Origin: Westiellopsis prolifica IICB1
GTDB lineage: Bacteria; Cyanobacteriota; Cyanobacteriia; Cyanobacteriales; Nostocaceae
DNA length: 38,658 nt
Assembly (NCBI RefSeq): GCF_004323185.1
Contig: NZ_NAPS01000003.1
Span: 341,747 to 380,404, forward strand
Direction: 5' to 3'
Notes under the pieces: generated by a model
The model's database searches: none
Seen by the model: only the letters and a program-made list of their open reading frames with translations
Told to the model about the DNA's origin: nothing
In this document: positions 17,058 to 25,982 of the stretch, piece after piece
How positions within the stretch are numbered: the stretch's first letter is position 1
How the letters are laid out: each line of letters starts with the position of its first letter
Program-made: the position numbers and the translations under genes

Positions 17058-19913
17058 TCAGAACAAGATTTGTTTCATTGCAGTTTGCAGGGTGGTTAAA
17101 CCTGCTTGTACATCTGAACCTAGATGCACTCGCAAAGCTCGTCGCGATCGCTCTGCTAATACCTGAAAGTCACCCCGTGCTTGAGCAGCTTTGACTACAC
17201 CAAAGCTATACTTATGTCCAGGAACAGGTAAGTCAATACTCTCATCGCAGGTAATTTGTAAAAAGATACCGGTATTTGGTCCGCCTTTATAAGCTTGCCC
17301 CGTGGAGTGTAAGAAGCGCGGACCAAAGCCTAAACAAGTTGCTACCTGCTTGGCATCGCGAACAGCTTGCCGAATTGCTTGTAGTTGTGTTTGGTGCAAT
17401 TCGTTCATCTCAATATAAGCCAGTAGTGCAAAATAATCACCGACTTGGATGCGGTCTAGGTGCGCCCGCAGATAGCCAACCAAGGAGCGATCGCTTGTTG
17501 CTTCAAACAGTGCTGCCGCATTTTTCTGATCAGTGAACAACTGGATACGCTTTTCTGTTAATATTGGTGTCTCTGGTGGAAGCGTACCCGTTTGTTCATA
17601 CTTGGATGTCAATTGTCGCGTGGCAATTTTGCTTGCTTCCACATCCGGTTGATTAAAGGCGTTAATCCCAATAATTGAACCTGCAACGGCGGTGGCAAGT
17701 TCCCAACGGAAAAATTCCTGACCTAGTTGATAGGCATCTCGTATTAAGATGCGTACTACAGGTTGTCCTGCTTGTTCTAAAGCATCGACTATTGTATCTT
17801 GCTCTGGATTTGAGTTAGTCTCCAGCTTAATGTAGACAAATAGGCGATCGCTGCCGTACGTATCTGGTGTTCCCAAGGGTTCCTGGTCAATAGGAATCAA
17901 TCCTTTGCCGTCTTTACCTGTTGATTCAGCTAGCAACTGCTCTAGCCACGCACCTAAATCCGAAATAGCTGGTGAAATAATTAAGGTAACTTTATCTCGA
18001 CCTTGTTTGGCAAGCACCCCCAAAATTGTTCCTAATACTACACCAGGGTTATCTGTGGCTGGAACAGTCGCAGCACAAGAATGTACCATTTCTTCAGCAT
18101 AGTCCAGGAACTTTGCGACATCAACACCCATAATCGCCGCAGGTACCATACCAAAATTTGACAGAGCCGAGTATCTGCCACCGATACTGGGTAAGCCCAA
18201 GAAAATGTTACGGAAGCCGTCACTTTGTGCTACTTGCTGGAGTTTCGAGCCGGGGTCGGTGATCGCAATGAAGCGTCTACCTGCTTCTTTTGCCCCCAAA
18301 GCCTGCTGTACCCGCTCGAAGAAATATTGCTTAAATATGTTCGGCTCTAAAGTACCGCCTGACTTACTAGATACAATGAACAGAGTGTTTGTCAGATCTA
18401 CTTTATCTTCAACTGCTTTGATCTGGGCTGGATCTGTTGAATCCAACACGTGTAGTTCAGGGTAGCCCAGCACCTTACCAAAGGTAAGCTTCATCACTTC
18501 AGGACACAGGCTAGAGCCGCCCATTCCTAGTACGACTGCATCCTTAAAACCTCTACTCTTAACTTCTTCGGCAAGTTTTTTGAGGTGGTCAATGTGTGCT
18601 AATTGGTCTTCTGTGATCCCAAGCCAGCCTAGCCAACGGCTCTCATCCTCATTTGTCCAGAGCGACGCATCTCGCGCCCACAACCGTCGTACTTTGTGGT
18701 TGGTGAGCCAATCTTTAAGAGATGCTTCCACGCTTTTAGCTAGAGCATCTGGCAGATAGTAACTTTGCCGATCTAGGGCTGTACCTAGCACTGCTTCACG
18801 CTTTTTTTCCACAACACTTAACAATTTGTCAAATGCTTCAATGAATAACTGTACTCCCTCTGTCAATAGCTGTTGTGTGACCTCCTGTATTGAAATGTTG
18901 ACTCGAGAAAGGGTTTCTATTACATCATGCGCTTCTTCTAAATGCTCTTTCAAGCTATCACGACGTGGTTGTCCATGATCGCGAAATGCGTCAAATGTTG
19001 CTGGTGGAATGGTGTTTACTGTGTCTACACCGATGAGTTCCTCTACGTAAAGTACGTCGCGATACAAGGGATTCTTGGTGCTAGTACTAGCCCATAGGAG
19101 TCGTTGCGTTTGTGCGCCCTGATCGGCTAATGATTGCCACTGAGCGCTCTGATAGATTTCTTGGTAGCGTTGATAAGTCAGTTTAGCATTGGCAATAGCA
19201 ACTTTACCTATGAGGCTTTCCAAAGACGCCTGTTCACTCGAACTGGTAGCTGTCTTGATCCGATTGGTGGCGATCGCATCAATTGCAGTATCAATGCGAC
19301 TGATGAAGAAGCTGGCGACGCTGGCTACCTTAGTTACGTCTCCACCTTGGGCTGCAAAGGCTTCTAAACCATTGATATAAGCATCTGCAACTAAATTGTA
19401 AGTTTCTTGAGAAAATAGCAGTGTGACGTTAACGTTAATCCCCTCACTAATCAGTTGTTTGATTGCAGGGATACCAGCAGGAGTTGCAGGAACCTTAATC
19501 ATAACGTTCTCACGTCTAACTGCTTGCCAGAGTCGTTCTGCCTCGGCGATTGTGCCTTGTGTATCGTGAGCGAGGTAAGGTGATACTTCCAAACTAACGT
19601 AGCCGTCGCGCTTTTTCGTTTGCTTGTATACAGATTGCAAAATGTCAGCAGCATTTTGAATATCACTAATTGCCAATTGCTCGTAGAGCGACATGGCGTC
19701 CATATCTTTTTGCTGCTCAAGTGCCATCAGTGGATCATTGTAGTCATTGCTGCCAGCAATGGCTTTCTCGAAAATAGTGGGGTTAGATGTGACACCACAC
19801 AATCCATCCTCATCGACTAAGCGTTGCAGTTCACCACTGGTAATTAAGCTGCGTCGAATGTAGTCTAACCAGACAGACTGCCCGTAATTTCGCAGAGTTT
19901 GCAGAGAGTTCAT
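17058..19913 (-). CDS. tal-pgi: bifunctional transaldolase / glucose-6-phosphate isomerase fusion
   Basis: 951 aa from the ATG at 19911-19913; the open frame has an earlier ATG at 19952, but the later start has GGA at suitable distance and begins directly at the conserved N-terminus MNSLQTLRNYGQSVWLDYI. Residues 1-~365 are transaldolase: GVTSNPTIFEKAI and MIKVPATPAG, with Lys140 as Schiff-base lysine. From ~390 the chain is phosphoglucose isomerase: GMGGSS (463-468), SSKSGGT (515-521), then a GGRYSALSNFG segment. One protein therefore exchanges fructose-6-phosphate with both glucose-6-phosphate and the erythrose-4-P/sedoheptulose-7-P pool. It is the first gene of the sugar-phosphate block, leading into gnd and zwf. 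The fusion is a known architecture. Confidence 0.94.
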   Translation of the reverse strand: MNSLQTLRNYGQSVWLDYIRRSLITSGELQRLVDEDGLCGVTSNPTIFEKAIAGSNDYNDPLMALEQQKDMDAMSLYEQLAISDIQNAADILQSVYKQTKKRDGYVSLEVSPYLAHDTQGTIAEAERLWQAVRRENVMIKVPATPAGIPAIKQLISEGINVNVTLLFSQETYNLVADAYINGLEAFAAQGGDVTKVASVASFFISRIDTAIDAIATNRIKTATSSSEQASLESLIGKVAIANAKLTYQRYQEIYQSAQWQSLADQGAQTQRLLWASTSTKNPLYRDVLYVEELIGVDTVNTIPPATFDAFRDHGQPRRDSLKEHLEEAHDVIETLSRVNISIQEVTQQLLTEGVQLFIEAFDKLLSVVEKKREAVLGTALDRQSYYLPDALAKSVEASLKDWLTNHKVRRLWARDASLWTNEDESRWLGWLGITEDQLAHIDHLKKLAEEVKSRGFKDAVVLGMGGSSLCPEVMKLTFGKVLGYPELHVLDSTDPAQIKAVEDKVDLTNTLFIVSSKSGGTLEPNIFKQYFFERVQQALGAKEAGRRFIAITDPGSKLQQVAQSDGFRNIFLGLPSIGGRYSALSNFGMVPAAIMGVDVAKFLDYAEEMVHSCAATVPATDNPGVVLGTILGVLAKQGRDKVTLIISPAISDLGAWLEQLLAESTGKDGKGLIPIDQEPLGTPDTYGSDRLFVYIKLETNSNPEQDTIVDALEQAGQPVVRILIRDAYQLGQEFFRWELATAVAGSIIGINAFNQPDVEASKIATRQLTSKYEQTGTLPPETPILTEKRIQLFTDQKNAAALFEATSDRSLVGYLRAHLDRIQVGDYFALLAYIEMNELHQTQLQAIRQAVRDAKQVATCLGFGPRFLHSTGQAYKGGPNTGIFLQITCDESIDLPVPGHKYSFGVVKAAQARGDFQVLAERSRRALRVHLGSDVQAGLTTLQTAMKQILF

Positions 19914-20295
19914 AGTTGCGTTTCCAAAGGTCTTGGTTAACTTTACTTGCATTACAGGTTCTCAACAGGTTTTGCTAATTCCGTTGTCTTCCGCAGCAAC
20001 AATCTTCTGGGCGATGAAGCCAAAATTGTTCTGAGAAAGCTTCAGAGCCAATACTCGAAGGTATATATTCAAGACATGAACTATTGTTGTCGATATAGTC
20101 TCTCTAGCTAAAGGGTAAAAGCATTATTCAACACGGATCAGGGTGCTACTTGGGAGTAACACTCTGTACTAAAGTTTTCACTTAAAAAATTTTTTAACCA
20201 GTGAAGATCACTAAATTAAGAACAAACTTACTAAGAGATGGATAAGTAAGTCGGCACAAATAAATTAGCAGCGTAGACGCGCTTTGCGATCGCTA
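19914..20295. other. promoter region of the tal-pgi block with a repeat end
   Basis: 382 bp without a gene. It must hold the promoter for the minus-strand tal-pgi operon, although I see no unambiguous consensus. At 20243 an AAGTAAGTCGGCACA repeat end begins and continues toward a HIP1 site (GCGATCGC, 20286-20293). No opposite terminus was found nearby, so this copy is partial. Confidence 0.55.
20243..20267 (+). repeat. solo AAGTAAGTCGGCACA repeat end
   Basis: TAAGTAAGTCGGCACAAATA starts at 20243, preceded by GGA, giving the same GATAAGTAAGTC context as the end that overlaps the GH63 stop codon. It lies just downstream of the 348-aa protein gene. Confidence 0.6.
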
Positions 20296-21342
20296 CTAAC
20301 ACCAACAATTAGAGCCTGTTGAGACTCCATAGTTACAGACAGAGGTGAGTGTAACATTATCAACCAATAATCCAGAGTCAATAGTGTTATCTCCCACATC
20401 TACTACTCCGAGTCCCAAAGTGTATGTCCCGGTTGTTGGTATTGTAAAAGAAAAAGTTTCAAAGCCAGTCTCTGCAAAAAACTCTGTTGTGGAGGAAGTC
20501 ACTAATGATGATAACGTCGTATCAAGCAATTCTGAATCAGAACTGATTGATACGAAGGCAAAATCCTTATAAGGAAACACTTGTGCGCTCTCATTTGTCA
20601 GGAAATTCCAATCGAAAGTTAAAATGTCTCCAGCGTTTGCTGTGAATGTTTGTCGAATAACTGAACCTTCAGTAACATCCCCATTGCCAAAATTATCCAG
20701 GCTTCCAGTTTCCAAACCAAGGAATGTTTCTATAATTGCGTCAGAAAATGTGACTCCCCCAGTTGACAATAAAGCCTGAGAATTGCCCTCACTCGGACCA
20801 CTATTAAACGCTGCTGTTTCAATACTGGTTGCACCTAATGTTGTCCATCCAGTAAAATCACTGTTTTCAAAGCCACCGTTGATGACCGTTGGATTAGTAT
20901 AGGATTCGGGAAGAGTAAAGGTGTTGAATGACAGTGTATAGCAACCAGATTCAAAGTGATCAGCTACAAGGTCAGTGTCCCCCAAGCCAGTGACTACAAA
21001 ATTCAGAGTCCCATCAGTTGGTACTATTCCAGTTAGTACAGGTAGAACACTATCATCAGCTTGGTCATCATTGATTGCGAGGATATTACCGGAATTATCA
21101 ACTAATCCCAGAAGTGGATCAATAAACTCTGAAGTTATTTCTGCGGTAAACAAACTTCCAGGATTAAGGCCTGAGAAAGTTAAATAGTCAATGTCATAGC
21201 TATTATTGTCAAGTTGTGCATATACAGTACTAGTATCAGATGATAGAAATTGCCTGGTCTCGAAAGAGTTATTAGGTTCACTCTCAATTGCTATTGTTTG
21301 TTGAAGTTCTTCAAATTGAGACAAAGAGGAATTTTTTGTCAT
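20296..21342 (-). CDS. extracellular-type beta-sandwich protein with PPC-like domain
   Basis: 348 aa, acidic and rich in Ser, Thr, Gly and Asn. Residues ~18-145 resemble a bacterial pre-peptidase C-terminal (PPC) domain: ESEPNNSFETRQFL, a central DYLTFSGLNPGSLFTAEI and ending FVVTGLGDTD. The second half begins INGGFENSDFTGWTT, the usual start of carbohydrate-binding-like or choice-of-anchor beta-sandwich domains, and continues with IRQTFTANAGDILTFDWNF. No signal peptide is seen, as with many cyanobacterial proteins exported by non-Sec routes. The C-terminus carries three cysteines within its last 13 residues (CNYGVSTGSNCWC). It lies 64 bp after the multicopper oxidase and may be co-exported with it. 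Function unknown. Confidence 0.6.
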   Translation of the reverse strand: MTKNSSLSQFEELQQTIAIESEPNNSFETRQFLSSDTSTVYAQLDNNSYDIDYLTFSGLNPGSLFTAEITSEFIDPLLGLVDNSGNILAINDDQADDSVLPVLTGIVPTDGTLNFVVTGLGDTDLVADHFESGCYTLSFNTFTLPESYTNPTVINGGFENSDFTGWTTLGATSIETAAFNSGPSEGNSQALLSTGGVTFSDAIIETFLGLETGSLDNFGNGDVTEGSVIRQTFTANAGDILTFDWNFLTNESAQVFPYKDFAFVSISSDSELLDTTLSSLVTSSTTEFFAETGFETFSFTIPTTGTYTLGLGVVDVGDNTIDSGLLVDNVTLTSVCNYGVSTGSNCWC

Positions 21343-21406
21343 GAGAACACAATGAAGACTAAATATTTAATGATTTTTGTAGAAGCAACCTGGCTCTGAT
21401 ATGAAG

Positions 21407-23131
21407 CTACGATACTACCTCAAAGGGCAACATCATTTCGTTGTCCTCATGTTCAAGCATATGGCAGTGCCACACATAGCGCCCAGTGAAAGAGTTGCCG
21501 AAAGGTAGGTTCTCAGCAGCTTGAGCACCAAATGGGACAATAAGACGAGTAACCTCGCCCGGATTTACTAGCACAGTATCTTTCCATCCAGCCTCATTTG
21601 GTGCTGGCGGTCTGGCTGGACCAATCGCAAAGGGAGTCGGGTCGGGTGGTGGGTAGCCAGCTGGCACTGTTGGTCCACCAGGTGCATGGTGTGTAAGTAC
21701 TGTGCGAGGACCAGTAGCAAAGTATGCCTTCGTGTATTGGGTTGTGTTAATTTTCTGTCGATTAAGGATTTGGAAAAAGACCAGATGCAAGTGCATCGGG
21801 TGAGCGACAGGTTGAAGATTAATAATATTCCACTGTTCTACAGTGTCTACCTTTGGACGCTCCATCAGCATTTCAGGGTATTTCTCGGCTTCATCCCAGT
21901 ACACGTAGTTGAGCAACACTACAAGTGGTCCAGTTGGACTGGGGATCTCTACCAGTGTCAAAAATCGCTGTTGCACTGGCGTAGTAGCAATCGGTTTAAT
22001 GAGTGGTTTATGCAATCGCAGTGTCTGGGGAATGACTTTAGGAGCGGGAGCAACTGTATTGACGGTGAATTGCATAATTTCTGGTAATAGGAAATTACCT
22101 AGTACCATGTTGACTCTACCTTCAGGATACGGTGCGATCGCCTCATTTTCCAAAACGATTTTGTCTCCTGGCAGGTTTTTAGAGAAGTCGATTAGTACGT
22201 CAGCTCGTTCTCCAGAAGACAGGAGTAGTCTAGACAACGGCACTGGAGCATTTAGCAACCCTCCATCAGTACCGATTTGAATAATTGGCTGGTTCGACGA
22301 CAGCTTAAGATTGTAAGTTCGGGAGCTTGAGCCATTTATAATCCGAAATCGGTACAAAGTGCGGTCAACATTGAGGTTTGGCCAAGCCTTGCCGTTAACG
22401 GTAGCCACGTCACCAAGAAACTCCACTTCCCACAATTCGGGATGATATATTGATCCATCAGGATTGAATACTCGATCCTGCAACACCAGTGGGATCTCAT
22501 AAGGAGGCCCTGAAGGGAGACCAAGGGGTCCGTTGCCTCCAGCAGGATCGTCAATGTCCCTGATCAAATAGAACCCAGCGAGTCCAGCCATCACATTTTG
22601 ACCCGTAATACCAAGCGCATGGTCGTGATACCACAACGTCGCCGCTTCTTGATTGTTGTTGAAATTGTATACGTAAGACTGTCCTGGTGTGAATGTATCT
22701 GTTGGATAACCATCACTTTGTGGTTCTGTATTGCTGCCATGCAGATGCAACGATATCCGTGGACTGGTTTTGTCAGATTCCAGTACGCCGTGCAACCTTG
22801 TATCAATCGGCAACGGGTGAGGACCAAGTTCATTTTTTACAGTGAGTCTAAGCGGTACACCTCTTGTAACTTCGATAGTCGGTCCAAGATAATCAGCCCC
22901 GCCGTAGCCCCATGTAGGCCCTGCTCCTAAGTTTTTATGGAACGAATGCGAGCTAGATGCTACCGTCAAACTAGTAGGTGCTCCACTAGGAAAAGGTATA
23001 GGTAGAGTCTCTGTAAATTTCGATATCTGCGGCGAAGCTGCAATGGTTCTCTTCGCCTTAAACATTGCAGGAACGAGAAATGCTGCTCCCAATCCTGCAC
23101 TTGTCATCATAAATTGCCTTCTAGTAACCAT
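21407..23131 (-). CDS. multicopper oxidase (CotA/laccase-like), Tat-exported
   Basis: 574 aa. The N-terminus TRRQFMMTSAGLGAAFLVPAM is a twin-arginine signal, fitting export of a folded copper enzyme. Copper ligands are all present: SLHLHGS (His129, His131), LWYHDHA (His169, His171), MHLHLVFF in the C-terminal domain, and WHCHMLEHEDNEM (555-566) with His-Cys-His, His561 and axial Met566 for the type 1 site. Family members oxidise phenols, bilirubin or metal ions while reducing O2 to water. The axial Met suggests a moderate redox potential, as in CotA. It heads a two-gene unit with the beta-sandwich protein. A role in oxidation of phenolic sheath pigment, metals or phenolics is open. Confidence 0.93.
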   Translation of the reverse strand: MVTRRQFMMTSAGLGAAFLVPAMFKAKRTIAASPQISKFTETLPIPFPSGAPTSLTVASSSHSFHKNLGAGPTWGYGGADYLGPTIEVTRGVPLRLTVKNELGPHPLPIDTRLHGVLESDKTSPRISLHLHGSNTEPQSDGYPTDTFTPGQSYVYNFNNNQEAATLWYHDHALGITGQNVMAGLAGFYLIRDIDDPAGGNGPLGLPSGPPYEIPLVLQDRVFNPDGSIYHPELWEVEFLGDVATVNGKAWPNLNVDRTLYRFRIINGSSSRTYNLKLSSNQPIIQIGTDGGLLNAPVPLSRLLLSSGERADVLIDFSKNLPGDKIVLENEAIAPYPEGRVNMVLGNFLLPEIMQFTVNTVAPAPKVIPQTLRLHKPLIKPIATTPVQQRFLTLVEIPSPTGPLVVLLNYVYWDEAEKYPEMLMERPKVDTVEQWNIINLQPVAHPMHLHLVFFQILNRQKINTTQYTKAYFATGPRTVLTHHAPGGPTVPAGYPPPDPTPFAIGPARPPAPNEAGWKDTVLVNPGEVTRLIVPFGAQAAENLPFGNSFTGRYVWHCHMLEHEDNEMMLPFEVVS

Positions 23132-23684
23132 TCTTTTTCATTTATAAACGTGATAATAGGCTAGGTCACACAAGTGATTTTGAGCTTGATTGATGGTATT
23201 ACGGAATAAAATTTTACCAAAATTAAAACAATTCCACTGAGATATCCAAAGATATTGAATACATTTATAAGAGGTTTTGCAATATATTCAAACCAGTGCA
23301 ATCTGCTATAACTACTGAAAAATTGTTTTACTTCTTTAAAATATTATTTTTCTCCAAAATTATTATTTCTAAATCAATAATTGCGAAAATAAGAGAAAGT
23401 AGAAAAGATAAAAACTTGGTTTTTATCTTTTCTTTGGATTGTGGTAATGGTATTAAAGAATAGAGAAGGTATAGTTAATTATATTGACATATCAATCTAA
23501 TTTTGCTATTCAAGATATACATTTTAAGACAAAATTTAGTGCTATTGATAAGTTTTCAAAACAATAAAGCTTTAAATTATAACATAGTTTTTAAGATATG
23601 TAGATTTTTATCTATTTAAAATCGACAATTTAAGGAGAAAGTTAATTGCAATAAGAATTTGCTAAATCAACAAATTTATACGTA

Positions 23685-23967
23685 TAAGTAAGTTGGTGCT
23701 AATATTTATAGCTATGTTAAGAAATTTAAATGTAGGGTGCGTTATGCCGTAGGCTAACGCGCGGTCAAGAATTCAAGGTGCGTTGCGCTGCGCGACAACG
23801 CACCCTACTAGCGTGTCTAGACTAAAATGCTGCAATAAATCTCTTCTTCCTTCTCTGCGTTCTCTGCGCCTCTGCGGTTTATTAATGCACTATTTTAGCC
23901 TTGACACGCCACTACAGCTAATTTATATTTCTTCATATACATTGAATTTTTCCCGCCGACTTACTTA
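23685..23967. repeat. MITE-like element with AAGTAAG/CTTACTT termini (copy C)
   Basis: Starts TAAGTAAGTTGGTGCTAATA and ends CCCGCCGACTTACTTA, flanked by TA on both sides; 283 bp. Inside is a large stem, GTAGGGTGCGTT (23732-23743) with AACGCACCCTAC (23797-23808), a motif very common in cyanobacterial spacers, and then a TCTCTGCG-rich stretch that matches, inverted, the interior of the 15872-16021 element. It looks like a composite: several repeat families nested inside one TIR-bounded unit. Confidence 0.6.
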
Positions 23968-24179
23968 ATACCCATACAATAATTTTCACATCTACTTTAC
24001 GCTACTTTGTCATAGGTACTAACCAAGCGATAATTTACGATTGCTTATTGCTTGGATATATAAGGTATGACTTTGCTTTACCGTTGTTTATTTATGAAAA
24101 CACCTTTACGTTAAGTATCTCATTCATAAAATTCTGTATCCAATCCCTTAATATTGTTTTTATTAAAGGAAGCTTTTCA

Positions 24180-24284
24180 ATGAAAATTTTTAGGGTGTTA
24201 GTCCAAAACATAAACTCACACAAAGTAAGAGTTAACAGTTACGCATACCGAAATATGAAACTTCTCTTTCAAGAAATTAAATAA
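24180..24284 (+). CDS. possible 34-aa peptide
   Basis: ATG at 24180 preceded by AAAGGAAGC at good spacing; encodes a basic peptide beginning MKIFRVLVQNINSHKVRVN. The longer frame opening at 24048 has no ribosome site and reads as hydrophobic noise. No family recognised; it may be chance. Confidence 0.2.
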   Translation: MKIFRVLVQNINSHKVRVNSYAYRNMKLLFQEIK

Positions 24285-24762
24285 TGTATTTTTGGGTATT
24301 CATAGAACTTTTAGTGTATCGAAATTATAAAATTTGAGCTTAGGAATCATTCAAAACAAACCAAATTCTAACAAAACGGCTTATGTTGTTCCTTAACCTA
24401 AAGATATTCTCTGGCTAAAACTTTCCAGCCTTGAAAAACTAAAAGACGAAAAGTGTTTCATCTTTGACAAAGATGCAGTCAAAATAGGCTGATAAAAAAA
24501 TCTGCATCCTTCACCTGTGATATGAATCTATAGCAAATCTAATTTATTTGTGAGAATATACGTAGATATAAACCCTTATTTCACAGGTATTACAGACTTC
24601 TTTATCTATTCTCGCGTCTCATTTATAGTTGCTATAGATTAAGTTCGTTATCAAAGTTTTTAGGTTAACTACACAAGCAGAGTTCACTTAATAACTTTGT
24701 ATATTTCAAAACAATCTTCACAGTAGAATAGCAAAACTTATGTAATTAAGTGGAGAAAAACT

Positions 24763-25155
24763 ATGGATCAAAACGATTCTGTGACAATGGTTAAAGATTA
24801 TAAAGCAACAGCATACAAAAATGCTGTTTTAGATGATAAAAATCTTCAAAATGCTTTAAAAGGTATCAATTCTAAGTTTGGAGATTTTTGTACCCGCGTA
24901 GCAGGTGAAGCATGGGGTCTTCCATTAATTGACCAAAAAACCAAGGCTTTAATCACAATTGCTGTTGATGTTGTAAATCAGGATCAAACCGGAAATGGTA
25001 GTCCTTTTGCAGCACATGTAACAATGGCCATACAACAAGGAGCCACACGTGAAGAAATTGAAGAACTCCTTTTATTTATGTGCGTTTATGCGGGATTTAA
25101 TAAGGCAGCAGGATGTTTTGGTGTCCTTAATGATATTCTCGGTCCTTCAGCATGA
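24763..25155 (+). CDS. carboxymuconolactone decarboxylase / AhpD-like protein
   Basis: 130 aa, all-helical. ALITIAVDVVNQDQTG and PFAAHVTMAIQQGATREEIEE match the CMD family core, including the conserved His85 in the AAHV segment. It lacks the CxxC pair of AhpD-type peroxidase partners: its cysteines (43, 107, 118) are scattered. It is therefore closer to the decarboxylase branch or to an uncharacterised stress subgroup than to a disulfide reductase. GGAGA precedes the ATG. It is the first gene of the plus-strand island and sits 192 bp from the next. Substrate unknown. Confidence 0.8.
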   Translation: MDQNDSVTMVKDYKATAYKNAVLDDKNLQNALKGINSKFGDFCTRVAGEAWGLPLIDQKTKALITIAVDVVNQDQTGNGSPFAAHVTMAIQQGATREEIEELLLFMCVYAGFNKAAGCFGVLNDILGPSA

Positions 25156-25347
25156 TCTTCTACAAGATTGTCAAATTAATGAATAACAGAAAAATTTAGT
25201 GTAGAACTGTGGAACTAGGTGTGTTTGAATACCAATTTATGCTTTGTATTTAGTGATGAATTGTAACTCTGCACTACCCAACTACAGTCAATCAATAAAA
25301 TTTACAGCCGAGTACTGCAATTTTGACTACCATCACAGAGGTTTCAG

Positions 25348-25914
25348 ATGAAAAAGCAAACTAACTGCTACAAAGAATTGTCTGCAGATTATTCAAAACC
25401 AGGTCTAGTTGATAGTGTCTTAGCAAACAAATTAATCAACGATGCTGAGATATATGTTTCTCTTCGTGAAGAAACTTTACCTGAAATTACTCCTGAATAC
25501 AACTTAACGCAAATAGAAAAGGAAAATAGGGATTGGTGGCCAACTCACTGTGAAGCACTACGACAAGGAAGGGGAGATATTCTAGCAGGTGAATACACTA
25601 ATAACCTTGTCTATCTGTGCGTTGATGGGCCTTTTTACGGTAAAACTGCTGGAACAGAGAGAGAGGCTAATTGGTGGGCCATTATTGCTCAACCAGGTGT
25701 AACAATGACTTGGCCCATTGTTATGTTTCATGGTGAGGTCGTTTACTTTGAATGGAACTGTATGGATGACGATACGAATGAAGTAATTGCCAAAGGAAAC
25801 GTAACCTGGCTCCGACGCGGACATAGAGGTGCGTGTTATTTAAAATGCGAGCAACTCACCTTTTATCGCAATGTTTTTGCACCAGATGAATTGTTGCAGT
25901 TGATCAAGCGTTAA
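25348..25914 (+). CDS. SnoaL/NTF2-like protein of unknown function
   Basis: 188 aa. The core from about residue 70 has the pattern of a cone-shaped NTF2-like fold: LRQGRGDILAGEYTNNLVYL, a central GKTAGTEREANWWAII, WPIVMFHGEVVYFEWNCMDD, and an ending strand KGNVTWLRRGHRGACYLKCEQLTFYR. Such proteins bind small hydrophobic ligands or act as isomerases or hydrolases; no catalytic residue can be named. AGAGG precedes the ATG. Its stop overlaps the first possible ATG of the DJ-1 gene (TAATG), so the two are probably translated together. Confidence 0.6.
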   Translation: MKKQTNCYKELSADYSKPGLVDSVLANKLINDAEIYVSLREETLPEITPEYNLTQIEKENRDWWPTHCEALRQGRGDILAGEYTNNLVYLCVDGPFYGKTAGTEREANWWAIIAQPGVTMTWPIVMFHGEVVYFEWNCMDDDTNEVIAKGNVTWLRRGHRGACYLKCEQLTFYRNVFAPDELLQLIKR

Positions 25915-25982
25915 TGGGTAATGTAGTCAATTCCAAGGAGCAAACTGAAAATCTATTTAGCCACTATTGTGAGGTAGATAAC

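Larger units (their letters stand above)
23132..24762. other. 1.6 kb divergent non-coding region
   Basis: AT-rich region between the minus-strand multicopper oxidase and the plus-strand island. It contains the 283-bp repeat element described separately and a hairpin CATCTTTGACAAAGATG at about 24469-24485. Both the MCO promoter (near 23132-23300) and that of the CMD gene (near 24600-24750) must be here; neither shows a clear consensus. Apart from one possible 34-codon frame at 24180, no gene is supported. Confidence 0.6.

Noticed and set aside
23732-23808. Possible CRISPR or small RNA from the GC-rich hairpin region
   Set aside because: Only one pair of 12-bp arms, no regular spacers; it matches a common cyanobacterial dispersed repeat.
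24048-24284. 78-codon frame in the divergent spacer
   Set aside because: No ribosome site at its start, odd hydrophobic composition, and AT-rich background; only the last 34 codons have a plausible start and are listed at low confidence.
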